Part shown: piece after piece, positions 35,803-43,875 of the stretch
How the letters are laid out: every line of letters begins with the position of its first letter
Position numbering within the stretch: the stretch's first letter is position 1
Source: Martinezella miluonensis
Lineage (GTDB): Bacteria; Pseudomonadota; Alphaproteobacteria; Rhizobiales; Rhizobiaceae
DNA: 64,000 bases
Assembly: GCF_900094545.1 (NCBI RefSeq)
Contig: NZ_FMAH01000002.1
Coordinates: 1 to 64,000, forward strand
Reading direction: 5' to 3'
The notes under the pieces: model-generated
Databases searched by the model: none
What the model saw: only the letters and a program-made list of their open reading frames with translations
Told to the model about the DNA's origin: nothing
Position numbers and translations under genes: made by a program

Positions 35803-35880
35803 CTATGTCGCGTCGTGAAAATAATGCCGAGTGTGTGGCGATGTCCCGAATGCAGGCGGCTGACCCCGTGACGAACATAT
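35803..35880 (-). pseudogene. remnant of a second 2OG-Fe(II) oxygenase
   Basis: Minus-strand translation gives VRHGVSRLHSGHRHTLGIIF, aligning with LRHGVSRVRSGMRHTVGIIF at the C-terminus of the oxygenase at 34308. A one-base deletion after the final F shifts the frame (CACGACGCG otherwise matches), and a TAG follows in the original frame. The rest of the gene is absent. It is a leftover of a tandem duplication or of an exchange at this locus. Confidence 0.7.
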
Positions 35881-36038
35881 GTCCGTGCTCAGATCGACTA
35901 ATCCGGTTCAGCTCCGCTGACACTGCGAATCATGCGTTAAAGTCGAGCAAATATCCGGTCGGTCGCCGAGGCGAAACTTCGTCATGCCTCTTGCCTATTG
36001 TCTATTGCTTCGCGCAGCACGGGACACTGTCCCATCAA

Positions 36039-36290
36039 TCAGACAAGGCGCAGGATTGTTGTTTCAGCGAGAACAAACATCTCCCCGGAGTTAAAACGGA
36101 CCTCGATCTCTCCATTTTCGAGGATGTCCCAGACCGCGAAGCCATCGGCGACCAACTGGCCCACATAGGATAGCACCAGCGCCTTATCCGGGTTGCCGGC
36201 GGTAAGCGCGACAACGGCGTCAATGCTCGCTTCCGTTTCCGGTAGCGCGCGCCAACCTTTCTTTGCGCCGATGCCGCCACGAAAAAGCAT
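36039..36290 (-). CDS. small hypothetical protein
   Basis: An 83-residue soluble protein (KALVLSYVGQLVADGFAVWDILENGEIEVRFNSGEMFVL) with regular codon bias and an AAGGA about 10 bases upstream of the ATG. No family is recognised; the strand-rich C-terminal half looks like a small beta domain. It is transcribed in the same direction as the alkylation-repair genes, but no Ada-type motif precedes it. Confidence 0.6.
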   Translation of the reverse strand: MLFRGGIGAKKGWRALPETEASIDAVVALTAGNPDKALVLSYVGQLVADGFAVWDILENGEIEVRFNSGEMFVLAETTILRLV

Positions 36291-36429
36291 GATGTGGGCG
36301 TCCTTGTGCCGCGGTCGTCTGGCAGGCCGGGAATTTGCCTGGCAACAGGCTTGATATGATCACAGTTGGCCGAAAGATCTGTCCGTCGTCACTCCGATTA
36401 TTGTCATCAAACCGAAAGAATTCCGGCCG

Positions 36430-37080
36430 TTATAGCGCACCGCGGAACGTCAGATTAATGCGCATGCGCCCGACCGCCTCATGCACTCCCTCCTTCAGTT
36501 CCAGCACGCCGTGATAGCACAACCGGGAGGGACCGCCCCAGACGGCGACGTCGCCGTGGCGTAGCGGGAACTTCTTCACCGGATCGTTGCGCTTGAGGCC
36601 ACCGAACTGGAAGGTCGCCGGCAAGCCCAGTGACACCGATACGATCGGGTTGGTGAAATCAAGCTCATTCTTGTCCTGATGAAGCGAGAGACGAGCTCCC
36701 GGCTCATAGCGATTGATGAGGCAGGCATCGGGGCGAAATCCGGGATAGCCCGCACGGGACGCGGAGCGGGCCGCCAGGTCAAGAAAACATTCCGGCATCG
36801 CGGGCCAGGGACGCCCCGTTTCAGGGTCGCAGCGGTCGTAGCGATAACCGGTGCGATCCGTGACCCAGCCAGCCGTCCCGCAGTTCGTCATGGCAACCGA
36901 CATCGTGAAGCCGCCTGGCGTCACCATGTGTCGAAACGGCGCCTGCCCGGTGATCTCGTCAAGTGCCGCCAGAACATCCTTCTCAAACGGGAGAGCCGCA
37001 CCGCGCAAAAGCACGGCACCTTCCGCCATGCGTTCGAATGGAGGGTCAAGAGGAACAATGTTATCAAACAGATCGGACAT
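36430..37080 (-). CDS. alkB: DNA oxidative demethylase AlkB
   Basis: A 216-residue Fe(II)/2-oxoglutarate dioxygenase that removes methyl groups from 1-methyladenine and 3-methylcytosine. Metal ligands are in LSLHQDKNELD (His, Asp) and LCYHGVLEL (His), 2OG-binding Arg are in VGRMRINLTFR, and the nucleotide-recognition lid is TPGGFTMSVAMTNCG. Length matches E. coli AlkB. The ATG at 37080 lies 4 bases after the upstream stop; an ATG at 37092 would overlap it. It is cotranscribed with an unknown Cys-rich protein behind an Ada-type motif. Confidence 0.96.
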   Translation of the reverse strand: MSDLFDNIVPLDPPFERMAEGAVLLRGAALPFEKDVLAALDEITGQAPFRHMVTPGGFTMSVAMTNCGTAGWVTDRTGYRYDRCDPETGRPWPAMPECFLDLAARSASRAGYPGFRPDACLINRYEPGARLSLHQDKNELDFTNPIVSVSLGLPATFQFGGLKRNDPVKKFPLRHGDVAVWGGPSRLCYHGVLELKEGVHEAVGRMRINLTFRGAL

Positions 37081-37084
37081 GGCG

Positions 37085-37714
37085 TTACCCATAGGAGTTG
37101 GCTTGGATCGTCGGGTGAAAGACCGGCACGTAGCCTGCGCGGAGCGCCATGACGGTGGAAGGCGGCGTCAGAAGCCAATCGGCACCGTTGAGGATTTGTG
37201 GTGGCGCATATCCTTCGTTCGTCCAGCGATATGCGTAGCCTCCTCGCAGCGTGAATGCCCCGTCACCCCGCGCCACCACCGTGCCGTCGGGCAGGTCGTC
37301 CAGCAACCCTGTCAAATGATGAAGGCGCTTGGCGCTGCGTTCGATGCGCTCGGCGTGCAGCACAGTGTCCATTCTCCGGGCAGATGGAAGTGTTTCGCCG
37401 TTACCCTTTGCCCAGCACGCCCGATAGCGCTCGGCAGCTTGACGCCTGCAAAGAAAGCAAGGTCGATGGCCAGCGGCCAGCGCAACCGCCTCGTCGAGGA
37501 AGAACAGTTCGGTCCAACTCCGCGCCGCCATGACCTCGCGATGCTGTCCTTTGTAGCTGCAGTTGCAGACCAGCCACGTCTTCGAAGCCCAGCGTTTCCT
37601 AAGCAATGTCTTGGTCGACGGGTCATGGATGATGCCGCGATTGCCGGTGAACATGCCGCGCTGCGAGATCGCAACGATGTCGCCGAACGGAGTGACGCGG
37701 TTTTGCAGGTGCAT
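37085..37714 (-). CDS. uncharacterised cysteine-rich protein of the alkB operon
   Basis: A 209-residue soluble protein of no function known to me. It has a CxC pair (Cys50, Cys52 in WLVCNCSYKG), a CxxC pair (Cys86, Cys89 in RPCFLCRRQAAERYRACW) and Cys100. Spacing and neighbouring His/Arg suggest a zinc site, reminiscent of Ada's four-cysteine methyl-acceptor domain, though the fold differs. It ends 4 bases before AlkB and has an Ada-type motif about 80 bases upstream, so an alkylation-response role is likely. The ATG at 37714 follows AGGAAG; an ATG 10 codons upstream lacks an RBS. Confidence 0.82.
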   Translation of the reverse strand: MHLQNRVTPFGDIVAISQRGMFTGNRGIIHDPSTKTLLRKRWASKTWLVCNCSYKGQHREVMAARSWTELFFLDEAVALAAGHRPCFLCRRQAAERYRACWAKGNGETLPSARRMDTVLHAERIERSAKRLHHLTGLLDDLPDGTVVARGDGAFTLRGGYAYRWTNEGYAPPQILNGADWLLTPPSTVMALRAGYVPVFHPTIQANSYG

Positions 37715-37793
37715 GGCTTTCTTCCTATGCCGGATATCGTCCACGACGCAATCAAGGGTTCACGACACCATGTAGCGCGCGCAGGCCGGCCGC

Positions 37794-37815
37794 ACTCCGA
37801 CTCTTGCTATCAAAT
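37794..37815 (-). promoter_or_regulatory. Ada-type motif, copy B (Cys-rich protein/alkB unit)
   Basis: The minus strand reads TTTGATAGCAAGAGTCGGAG plus flanking bases, 20 bases before the end of alkA and about 80 upstream of the Cys-rich gene. It differs from copy A at only three or four positions. Confidence 0.65.
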
Positions 37816-37834
37816 CCGCAAGCACTCGGACGGC

Positions 37835-38476
37835 CTATTTCAACACGTTTCCACGTTCACGCGGCATGCGCCAAAGATACCATGCGGCGACCGTGCTGTG
37901 CGGTGACCAGGCCTCGGAAAGCGTGCGCAATTCCTTAGGCTTGGGTTGCTCGGCGAGCGATTTTAGGGCGCGATACCCCTCGCGCACCCCGAAATCGTCG
38001 ATGGGCAGGACATCCATCCGCTCCAGCGAATACATCAGGAGCATCTCCACGGTCCAACGCCCGACCCCCTTGATGGTAATCATCTGCTTGATGAGCGCCT
38101 CGTCGTCCATCGCGACGGCGTCTTCACGACTGGGAACAATACCCGTCAGCGCGCCCTCGGCAATCGCCTTGATTGTTGCAATCTTGCTGGCGGAGAAACC
38201 GCAGGTCCGCATTGCGTCGAAATCGGCGGCGATCAGCTCCTCCGGACGGGGGAAATCACGGTCTTCAAACAACGCTTTGAGACGCCCAATGATCGCGTCG
38301 CCGGCCTTGGCCGTCAGTTGCTGGTAGGCAATCGCCCGAACCAGCGCCTCGTAGGGCTCGCGGGCGGCCTTGGGGTCGTGTCGACACGGTCCCACAAGCT
38401 CGATGAGCCTGGCCCAGTCATCGTCAACTTTCGCAAGGAATGCGATCGAATTGTCATAGCGCGAGAACGAATTCAT
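37835..38476 (-). CDS. alkA: DNA-3-methyladenine glycosylase (AlkA family)
   Basis: A 213-residue HhH-GPD glycosylase that excises alkylated purines. The helix-hairpin-helix is in ITIKGVGRWTVEMLLMYSL, and the catalytic Asp is the second Asp of DVLPIDDFGVREGY. The N-terminal fold of full AlkA is short, as in bacterial AlkA-like proteins of about 210 residues. The ATG at 38476 has GGAGG 12 bases upstream. It lies 115 bases behind Ada, in the same direction, and is probably cotranscribed. Confidence 0.93.
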   Translation of the reverse strand: MNSFSRYDNSIAFLAKVDDDWARLIELVGPCRHDPKAAREPYEALVRAIAYQQLTAKAGDAIIGRLKALFEDRDFPRPEELIAADFDAMRTCGFSASKIATIKAIAEGALTGIVPSREDAVAMDDEALIKQMITIKGVGRWTVEMLLMYSLERMDVLPIDDFGVREGYRALKSLAEQPKPKELRTLSEAWSPHSTVAAWYLWRMPRERGNVLK

Positions 38477-38612
38477 AGGGTGTACAGACCTCCGCATGCA
38501 TCAGCACTTGTTATTCGTCTGCGACTGAAGCGCGCGTCATTCATTCCGGTTCTCGCATCATTGGAAATGGCAGCTGGCCAGGCGTTTGGGATAGGAGGCG
38601 CAGATCGCATGT

Positions 38613-39704
38613 TTATGCCGTCTGGGACGCTTCACGCTCAAGGAGCGCGCGTTTTCGAGCCACGCCCCAGGCGTACCCCGAAAGTGCGCCGTCATTGCGC
38701 ACCACCCGGTGGCAGGGTATCGCCACGGCGAGATTGTTGGCGGCGCAGGCGCCCGCAACCGCTCGAACCGCATTCGGCGAGCCGATACGGCGCGCGATCT
38801 CCGCATAGGATACATGCTGGCCGACGGGAATTTCCTGCAATGCCTGCCAGACACGCCGCTGAAATGCCGTTCCCCTGACGTCGAGCGGTAAATCCAGACC
38901 GATATGAGGATTCTCGACAAATCCGACGACACGCGCGATCAACGCCTCATATTCCCGGTCGGCGCCGACAAGGTGCGCCTTCGGGAAGCGGTCCTGCAAG
39001 TTGCGCACCAATTTATCCGGATCGTCACCGAGCAAGATCGAGGCGACGCCCTTTCTGCTGGAGGCAACCAGGATTGCGCCAAGCGACGTTTGTCCGACCG
39101 CAAATTTGATCTCCTCATTGGCGCCGCCGCCACGATATTGTGTCGGCGTCATGCCAAGGATACCTGTCGACTTCTCGTAGAAGCGACCGCTCGAATTAAA
39201 GCCCGCGTCATAGATCGCCTCAGTAACGCTGTTGCCGATTTCGAGGCCTTCTCGCACCTTTTTCGCCCGGTCAGCTGCGGCATAGTCCTTCGGTGTCAGA
39301 CCCGTCGCCGACTTGAACAGACGATGAAAATAGCTGGGGCTGCGATGCACTGCTTCGGCCAGCTCCTCCAGTGAAGGCTCTTCCTCGCGTTCCTCGATCA
39401 TACGGCAGGCTCGAGCGACGAGCGCAGCATTTTCGCATTCGAGCGAAAGACCATCGGGATTGCAGCGCTTGCACGGCCGGAAGCCGGTCGCACGCGCACT
39501 CGCCAGCGTATCGTGAAGTGCGACGTTCTTTGGGTTCGCAGCACGCGACGCGCAGGACGGGCGGCAATAGACGCCTGTTGTCGAAACGGAATACCAGAGC
39601 TGACCGTCCGCCGTCTTGTCGCGCGCTACAATTCGCGCCCAGCGCGGATCGTCCACCACAGAAAGGGCCCGCGAACGCGGGAAAATCTTGGTCATACTGG
39701 TCAT
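38613..39704 (-). CDS. ada: Ada: bifunctional alkylation-response activator / O6-methylguanine methyltransferase
   Basis: A 363-residue protein with all Ada parts. The zinc/methyl-acceptor domain has Cys47, Cys51, Cys78 and Cys81 (VYCRPSC and PCKRC). The AraC-type HTH spans about 90-190 (LEELAEAVHRSPSYFHRLFKSATG). The methyltransferase ends in Cys331 of IPCHRVVRNDG. Methyl transfer to the N-terminal Cys converts Ada to an activator. A copy of the 22-bp motif lies 56 bases upstream of its own start, and three more precede repair units nearby, so autoregulation is expected. Confidence 0.97.
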   Translation of the reverse strand: MTSMTKIFPRSRALSVVDDPRWARIVARDKTADGQLWYSVSTTGVYCRPSCASRAANPKNVALHDTLASARATGFRPCKRCNPDGLSLECENAALVARACRMIEEREEEPSLEELAEAVHRSPSYFHRLFKSATGLTPKDYAAADRAKKVREGLEIGNSVTEAIYDAGFNSSGRFYEKSTGILGMTPTQYRGGGANEEIKFAVGQTSLGAILVASSRKGVASILLGDDPDKLVRNLQDRFPKAHLVGADREYEALIARVVGFVENPHIGLDLPLDVRGTAFQRRVWQALQEIPVGQHVSYAEIARRIGSPNAVRAVAGACAANNLAVAIPCHRVVRNDGALSGYAWGVARKRALLEREASQTA

Positions 39705-39759
39705 TGCCGTTTTCTCGTATCGTTGCAGGGCGAATGTGGTCTCAAATTGCGCCCATTAC

Positions 39760-39781
39760 ACTGCGATCTTTGCTTTCAAAG
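39760..39781 (-). promoter_or_regulatory. Ada-type motif, copy C (ada/alkA unit)
   Basis: The minus strand reads TTTGAAAGCAAAGATCGCAG plus flanking bases, centred about 65 bases upstream of the ada start codon and touching the stop codon of the cytidylyltransferase-like gene. It contains AAAGCAA, the closest of the four to the E. coli Ada box core. Confidence 0.68.
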
Positions 39782-40273
39782 CGGATTCCCGGCCACCCGA
39801 TTCTTGCGGCCATGGTGCATGGCCGGCGCGAATTCAACCGGCGAACGAACAGCCATGGCATCGATGTTTTCCAAGGCTTTGCGCAAGGCGCTGCTCGATG
39901 TTGACAACGTATAGGGGAAGTAGACGACCTCTACGCCCAAGACAGCGAGGTCCTGTTCGAGTCTGGCACCCTTTTCGACACCTTGCCAATCGTTTCCCTT
40001 GAACAGGACGTTGAACCTGAGGTCTCTCCAGATCTCGACCTTGTCGTTGGTCGTGGCCGCGTGCACAGCGTCGACGAAGCGAACGTTACGCACGATTTCA
40101 AGCCGTTCATCGAGCGGCACGACAGGCGAGACGCCTTTATGAGCGATCAGGACCTCGTCGGCCACGACGCCAGCAATCAGGTAGTCGCAATGCTCTCTCG
40201 CCCGACGCAATAGATTGAGATGGCCAATATGAAAAAGATCATAGGCGCCGGGGGCGTAGCCGATGCGTGTCAT
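39776..40273 (-). CDS. cytidylyltransferase-like protein (TagD/glycerol-3-phosphate type)
   Basis: A 165-residue nucleotidyltransferase of the HIGH superfamily: GYAPGAYDLFHIGHLNLLRRA gives His15-Ile-Gly-His18, and RSPVEF or SSSALR at the C-terminal side may supply the second binding loop. TagD-like enzymes join CTP to glycerol-3-phosphate; other family members use ATP and sugars, so the substrate is uncertain. A longer upstream frame lacks homology, and the ATG at 40273 begins the conserved domain. It lies upstream of ada in the same direction but before the Ada motif, so it is a separate unit. Confidence 0.87.
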   Translation of the reverse strand: MTRIGYAPGAYDLFHIGHLNLLRRAREHCDYLIAGVVADEVLIAHKGVSPVVPLDERLEIVRNVRFVDAVHAATTNDKVEIWRDLRFNVLFKGNDWQGVEKGARLEQDLAVLGVEVVYFPYTLSTSSSALRKALENIDAMAVRSPVEFAPAMHHGRKNRVAGNPL

Positions 40274-40403
40274 GGCTGGATGTCCTGTTCTCGCCAGTCG
40301 AATTGAATAGGGCGAAACTATCCTGGAGAACCCGCTGCGGCGCTCCGATTCCTGTTCTTCAATCAACAATTCGGCCGGCGAAACTCGAGGAGATTGCGGA
40401 AGT

Positions 40404-40434
40404 GAAAAGGCCCGCACGACAGGCATGCGGGCCT
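40404..40434 (-). terminator. intrinsic terminator of the SnoaL-like gene
   Basis: On the minus strand AGGCCCGCA and TGCGGGCCT pair around 9 bases and are followed by TTTTC. It lies about 50 bases after the stop of the gene at 40487. Confidence 0.75.
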
Positions 40435-40486
40435 CAATTTGCCTGAGAGGCGTGCGCTTTCCTTCAGCGGAGCGCCGTAGTCATCG

Positions 40487-40936
40487 TCAGGCGGCCTTGA
40501 CGAGACCGAGCTGCGTCATTGCGGTGAGACCATCGTCGAGGCCAATCTCTTCGACGATCTTGCCGTCGATGACCTTGAGGACTGTCGTGCCGGTGAAACG
40601 CATCGTGCGACCGGTTGCAGCCGACAGGCCGCCAATCAGGAAATCGCCGAATGCGGGACCTGTATGTGTACCGCCGCCTTCCCACTGACCAACCACGTAG
40701 TCGCCTTCGGCGATCAGATCGGCAGTTCCCCAGAAGTTGAGGTCCGGGAACGCAGCCCGGAAGTCGGTCATGAACGCCCTGATATCGGCGCGGCCGCGGC
40801 GCGGCTCATGCAGGGAATACTTCAGCAACATGTCGGGTGCGGCGATCTCATCGATGACCGCAAGATTGACATCCTTGCCCCAGAACTCGGTGAACCAACG
40901 GCCGACGACGGCCTTGTTATCGTCTTCTTTGCTCAT
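40487..40936 (-). CDS. SnoaL-like polyketide-cyclase/ester-cyclase family protein
   Basis: A 149-residue single-domain protein of the SnoaL/NTF2 fold: VGRWFTEFWGKDVNLAVIDEIAAPDM, ADIRAFMTDFRAAFPDL, YVVGQWEGGGTHTGP, FTGTTVLKVIDGKIVEEIGLDDGLTAMTQLG. Members range from polyketide cyclases to unknown stress proteins, so no reaction is given. AAAGGA lies 9 bases before the ATG at 40936. An Ada-type motif about 90 bases upstream suggests that it belongs to the alkylation response, which is new context for this family. Confidence 0.85.
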   Translation of the reverse strand: MSKEDDNKAVVGRWFTEFWGKDVNLAVIDEIAAPDMLLKYSLHEPRRGRADIRAFMTDFRAAFPDLNFWGTADLIAEGDYVVGQWEGGGTHTGPAFGDFLIGGLSAATGRTMRFTGTTVLKVIDGKIVEEIGLDDGLTAMTQLGLVKAA

Positions 40937-41024
40937 AGTAGCGGGTCCTTTCATCGATTTTGAGGGATCATCGAAAGCGCTCGATGATCTGACGAAAGGG
41001 ATATGCGACTGCGCAAAGTGCCAA

Positions 41025-41046
41025 ACTCCGATTCTTACCTTCAAAC
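41025..41046 (-). promoter_or_regulatory. Ada-type motif, copy D (SnoaL-like gene)
   Basis: The minus strand reads TTTGAAGGTAAGAATCGGAG plus flanking bases, about 90 bases upstream of the SnoaL-like start. The AGCAA core has changed to GGTAA, making it the most divergent copy. Confidence 0.55.
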
Positions 41047-41079
41047 AGAATGTCCGCTTGGCCGGTACAGCCCGCATCT

Positions 41080-41440
41080 TCATTCTCTCGCATCGATTAT
41101 CGCGGTCAGTGCGTCATTGCGGAACGTAATTGGGCGCCCGTTTCCAGCCTTCGGCGCAGGTTTTCGCCGAGCTGAACGCGAACAGGTCTTCGCATGTTTA
41201 GGACGTTGGACACTCTCCTCGATGTCCCGGAGCTGCACGAAAATTTCTGAACACGCTTCGGGATTCGCCCCGAAATCCAATGCCGAGAGCCGCCCGGCCT
41301 TTACTTCGGTCACATGGTATCCGGCTTTCAAGGGATGACCATCGCAGTGAAAGACCAGTGGCAAATCCTTGGCGCGGGCCAGCGTTTCGAGCAGGAGACC
41401 AAGCTGATACCGGCGTTCCGAATTTTTGAGTTGTCGATGG
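41080..41440 (-). pseudogene. DUF6428-family protein, damaged
   Basis: Minus-strand translation contains LLLETLARAKDLPLVFHCDGHPLKAGYHVTEVKAGRLSALDFGANPEACSEIFVQLRDI, matching DUF6428 proteins often found with ars operons. No ATG, GTG or good RBS precedes it in frame (the only in-frame start is a TTG inside the domain). After QLRDI the chain turns into an Arg-rich tail unlike the family, suggesting a frameshift. It is divergent from arsR. Probably non-functional. Confidence 0.55.
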
Positions 41441-41489
41441 CGTTCACCTGCGTTATTCCTATTTTCAATAATTAAAGGACTATTGAAAT

Positions 41490-41846
41490 ATGAACCAGCG
41501 TCAAGCCCTGACCTCCTTCGCCGCTCTCTCGCAGGAGACCCGCCTGCAGATCATACGCCTGCTCGTCGTCGCCGGCCCCGAGGGCCTGGCAGCCGGAGCC
41601 CTGGCCGAGAAGCTCGAGGTCTCGCCGTCGAACATCTCCTTTCACCTGAAGGAGCTCGAGCATTCCGGATTGATCGGTGCCCAACGCCAGTCCCGCTCGA
41701 TCATCTACACCGCCAACTACGAATCCCTGGGCGGCCTCATCCGCTTCCTGATGGAGGATTGCTGCTCCGGACATCCCGAAATCTGCGCGCCTGCCGCGGT
41801 GGTCGCGACATGCTGCACACCCAAAATGGAGGAGAAACTGCAATGA
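41490..41846 (+). CDS. arsR: ArsR-family transcriptional repressor
   Basis: A 118-residue winged-HTH repressor: FAALSQETRLQIIRLLVVAGPEGL, recognition helix SPSNISFHLKELEHSGLI, and wing QRQSRSIIYTANY. The As(III) site is not the classical CVC in helix 3. Candidate thiols lie at the C-terminus (EDCCSGHPEIC and ATCC), as in ArsR types of Agrobacterium/Acidithiobacillus style. Its stop overlaps the next start (ATGA). It is the first gene of the ars operon and likely its repressor, released by arsenite. Confidence 0.93.
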   Translation: MNQRQALTSFAALSQETRLQIIRLLVVAGPEGLAAGALAEKLEVSPSNISFHLKELEHSGLIGAQRQSRSIIYTANYESLGGLIRFLMEDCCSGHPEICAPAAVVATCCTPKMEEKLQ

Positions 41847-42373
41847 GCGCCGACCACGTCTACAACGTGCTGTTTCTGTGCACCGGCAATTCCGCCCGAT
41901 CCATCCTGGCGGAATCCATTCTGGAAGCAGAAGGAAAGGGCCGCTTCCGCGCCTTCTCGGCCGGAAGCCAGCCCAAGGGAAAAATCCATCCCTGGGCCTT
42001 GAAGACCCTTGAGGCTCTCGGATACCGCTCGTCGGGCTTCTCTTCCAAGAGCTGGGACGTGTTTGCCAAACCGGATGCGCCCCAGATGGACTTCATCTTC
42101 ACGGTCTGCGACAACGCCGCCGGCGAGGCGTGCCCGGTCTGGATCGGCCATCCCGCCACCGCTCATTGGGGGATCGAGGACCCCGCGGCTATAGAGGGTT
42201 CGGAGCTCGATCAGGGTCGCGCCTTTGCCCAGGCTGCCCGATATCTCAAGAACCGCGTATCCCTGTTCGTGAACCTGCCGCTCGCCACGATCGACAAGCT
42301 GGCGCTGGAAACCAAGCTGCACGAAATCGGCCGCATCGAGGGTAGCACCCAAGGCAAGGACGGAGTTGCCTGA
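41843..42373 (+). CDS. arsenate reductase / low-molecular-weight phosphotyrosine-phosphatase type
   Basis: A 176-residue protein of the LMW-PTP fold with the P-loop Cys13-TGNSA-Arg19 (FLCTGNSARSI). The Asp is expected in the WGIEDPA loop. In ars operons this form reduces arsenate with thioredoxin- or glutaredoxin-type help. The sequence is longer than most ArsC of this kind, with a charged tail (STQGKDGVA). It starts inside the arsR stop codon and ends 2 bases before acr3. A longer in-frame upstream extension overlaps arsR and is rejected. Confidence 0.9.
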   Translation: MSADHVYNVLFLCTGNSARSILAESILEAEGKGRFRAFSAGSQPKGKIHPWALKTLEALGYRSSGFSSKSWDVFAKPDAPQMDFIFTVCDNAAGEACPVWIGHPATAHWGIEDPAAIEGSELDQGRAFAQAARYLKNRVSLFVNLPLATIDKLALETKLHEIGRIEGSTQGKDGVA

Positions 42374-42375
42374 CG

Positions 42376-43449
42376 ATGTCGACCTTTGAACGTTATCTCA
42401 CCGTCTGGGTGTTCCTCTGCATCGTTATCGGCGTGACGCTCGGGCATCTGATGCCCGGCGTGTTTCATGCAATCGGCTCGGCGGAGATTGCCAAGGTCAA
42501 TATCCCGGTCGCGGTCCTGATCTGGCTGATGATCATCCCGATGCTGATCAAGATTGATTTTGCGGCTCTGAGCCAAGTCGGCCGGCACTGGCGCGGGATT
42601 GGCGTGACCCTCTTTATCAACTGGGCGGTCAAGCCATTTTCGATGGCGTTGCTGGGATGGCTGTTCATCGGGTGGCTTTTCCGGCCCTTGCTGCCGGCGG
42701 ATCAGATCGACAGCTACATCGCCGGCCTGATCATCCTGGCTGCTGCCCCCTGCACGGCCATGGTCTTCGTCTGGTCGAACCTGACAAAGGGAGAGCCGCA
42801 CTTCACCCTCAGCCAGGTGGCGCTCAACGACGCGATCATGGTCGTTGCCTTTGCACCGATCGTCGGCCTCCTCCTTGGACTTTCCGCGATCACCGTGCCT
42901 TGGGACACATTGGTCATATCGGTCGTCCTCTACATCGTTCTACCGGTCATCGCAGCGCAGCTTCTGCGGCGCAGCCTGCTGGCTGGCGGATCGACCGCGC
43001 CACTCGACCGCCTCTTGAATGCCCTGCAGCCGCTGTCGCTTCTGGCTCTACTCGCAACGCTGATCCTGCTGTTCGGCTTCCAGGGTGAGCAGATTATCGC
43101 GCAGCCCGCCATGATCGGGCTCCTGGCCGTGCCGATCCTGATTCAGGTCTACTTCAACTCCGGGCTGGCCTATCTGCTGAATCGGGCAAGCGGCGAGGAA
43201 CATTGCGTCGCCGGACCATCGGCCCTCATCGGCGCGTCGAACTTCTTCGAACTTGCCGTCGCCGCTGCCATCAGCCTGTTCGGCTTCAATTCCGGCGCGG
43301 CGCTCGCCACCGTCGTCGGCGTGCTTATCGAGGTACCGGTGATGCTGTCGGTGGTCTGGATCGTCAATCGCAGCAAGGGCTGGTACGAGCGCGGTTCCGC
43401 CGTGCGATCCGTCTCCGCCTCCAAACTTACAAAACCAAGGGAAGTCTGA
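42376..43449 (+). CDS. acr3: ACR3-family arsenite efflux permease
   Basis: A 357-residue inner-membrane transporter of ten hydrophobic segments that exports arsenite. ACR3 features: PVAVLIWLMIIPMLIKIDF, the conserved Cys in the AAAPCTAMVFVWSNL membrane helix that is essential in characterised homologues, and GASNFFELAVAAAISLFG near the end. It sits third in the operon, 2 bases behind the LMW-PTP gene and 2 bases before the second reductase. Confidence 0.96.
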   Translation: MSTFERYLTVWVFLCIVIGVTLGHLMPGVFHAIGSAEIAKVNIPVAVLIWLMIIPMLIKIDFAALSQVGRHWRGIGVTLFINWAVKPFSMALLGWLFIGWLFRPLLPADQIDSYIAGLIILAAAPCTAMVFVWSNLTKGEPHFTLSQVALNDAIMVVAFAPIVGLLLGLSAITVPWDTLVISVVLYIVLPVIAAQLLRRSLLAGGSTAPLDRLLNALQPLSLLALLATLILLFGFQGEQIIAQPAMIGLLAVPILIQVYFNSGLAYLLNRASGEEHCVAGPSALIGASNFFELAVAAAISLFGFNSGAALATVVGVLIEVPVMLSVVWIVNRSKGWYERGSAVRSVSASKLTKPREV

Positions 43450-43451
43450 TC

Positions 43452-43874
43452 ATGGATGTGACGATCTATCATAACCCGGACTGCGGCACGTCGCGCAACA
43501 CACTGGCGATGATCCGCAATGCGGGCATCGAACCGACGATCATCGAGTATCTCAAAACACCGCCGGCGCGCGAGCAACTGGTGAAGATGCTTACCGACGC
43601 GGGGCTCACCGTGCGCGAAGCCATCCGCGAAAAGGGCGCGCCCTATGGGGAACTCGGTCTCGACAATCCCGAACTGTCTGATGACCAACTGCTCGACGCG
43701 ATGCTCAAGGAGCCAATCCTGATCAATCGTCCCTTCGTCATCACGCCGCTCGGCACGCGCCTGTCCCGTCCATCGGAACTGGTGCTGGACATTCTGCCCG
43801 ATACGCACAAGGGCGCCTTCACCAAGGAAGATGGCGAGAAGGTACTCGATGCGGAGGGCAAGCGCATTGTCTGA
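43452..43874 (+). CDS. arsC: arsenate reductase, glutaredoxin-dependent (ArsC)
   Basis: A 140-residue ArsC of the Spx/Grx family. The active-site Cys11 is in [16 protein letters not shown], and the three arginines of the arsenate pocket are represented by Arg in [24 protein letters not shown]. It turns arsenate to arsenite, which Acr3 then exports. Having two unrelated arsenate reductases in one operon is common in rhizobia. Confidence 0.96.
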   Translation: MDVTIYHNPDCGTSRNTLAMIRNAGIEPTIIEYLKTPPAREQLVKMLTDAGLTVREAIREKGAPYGELGLDNPELSDDQLLDAMLKEPILINRPFVITPLGTRLSRPSELVLDILPDTHKGAFTKEDGEKVLDAEGKRIV

Positions 43875-43875
43875 T

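Noticed and set aside
41426..41842. Extended N-terminus for the LMW-PTP arsC.
   Set aside because: It overlaps arsR completely and adds Arg/Pro-rich residues without homology; the ATG at 41843 is coupled to the arsR stop.
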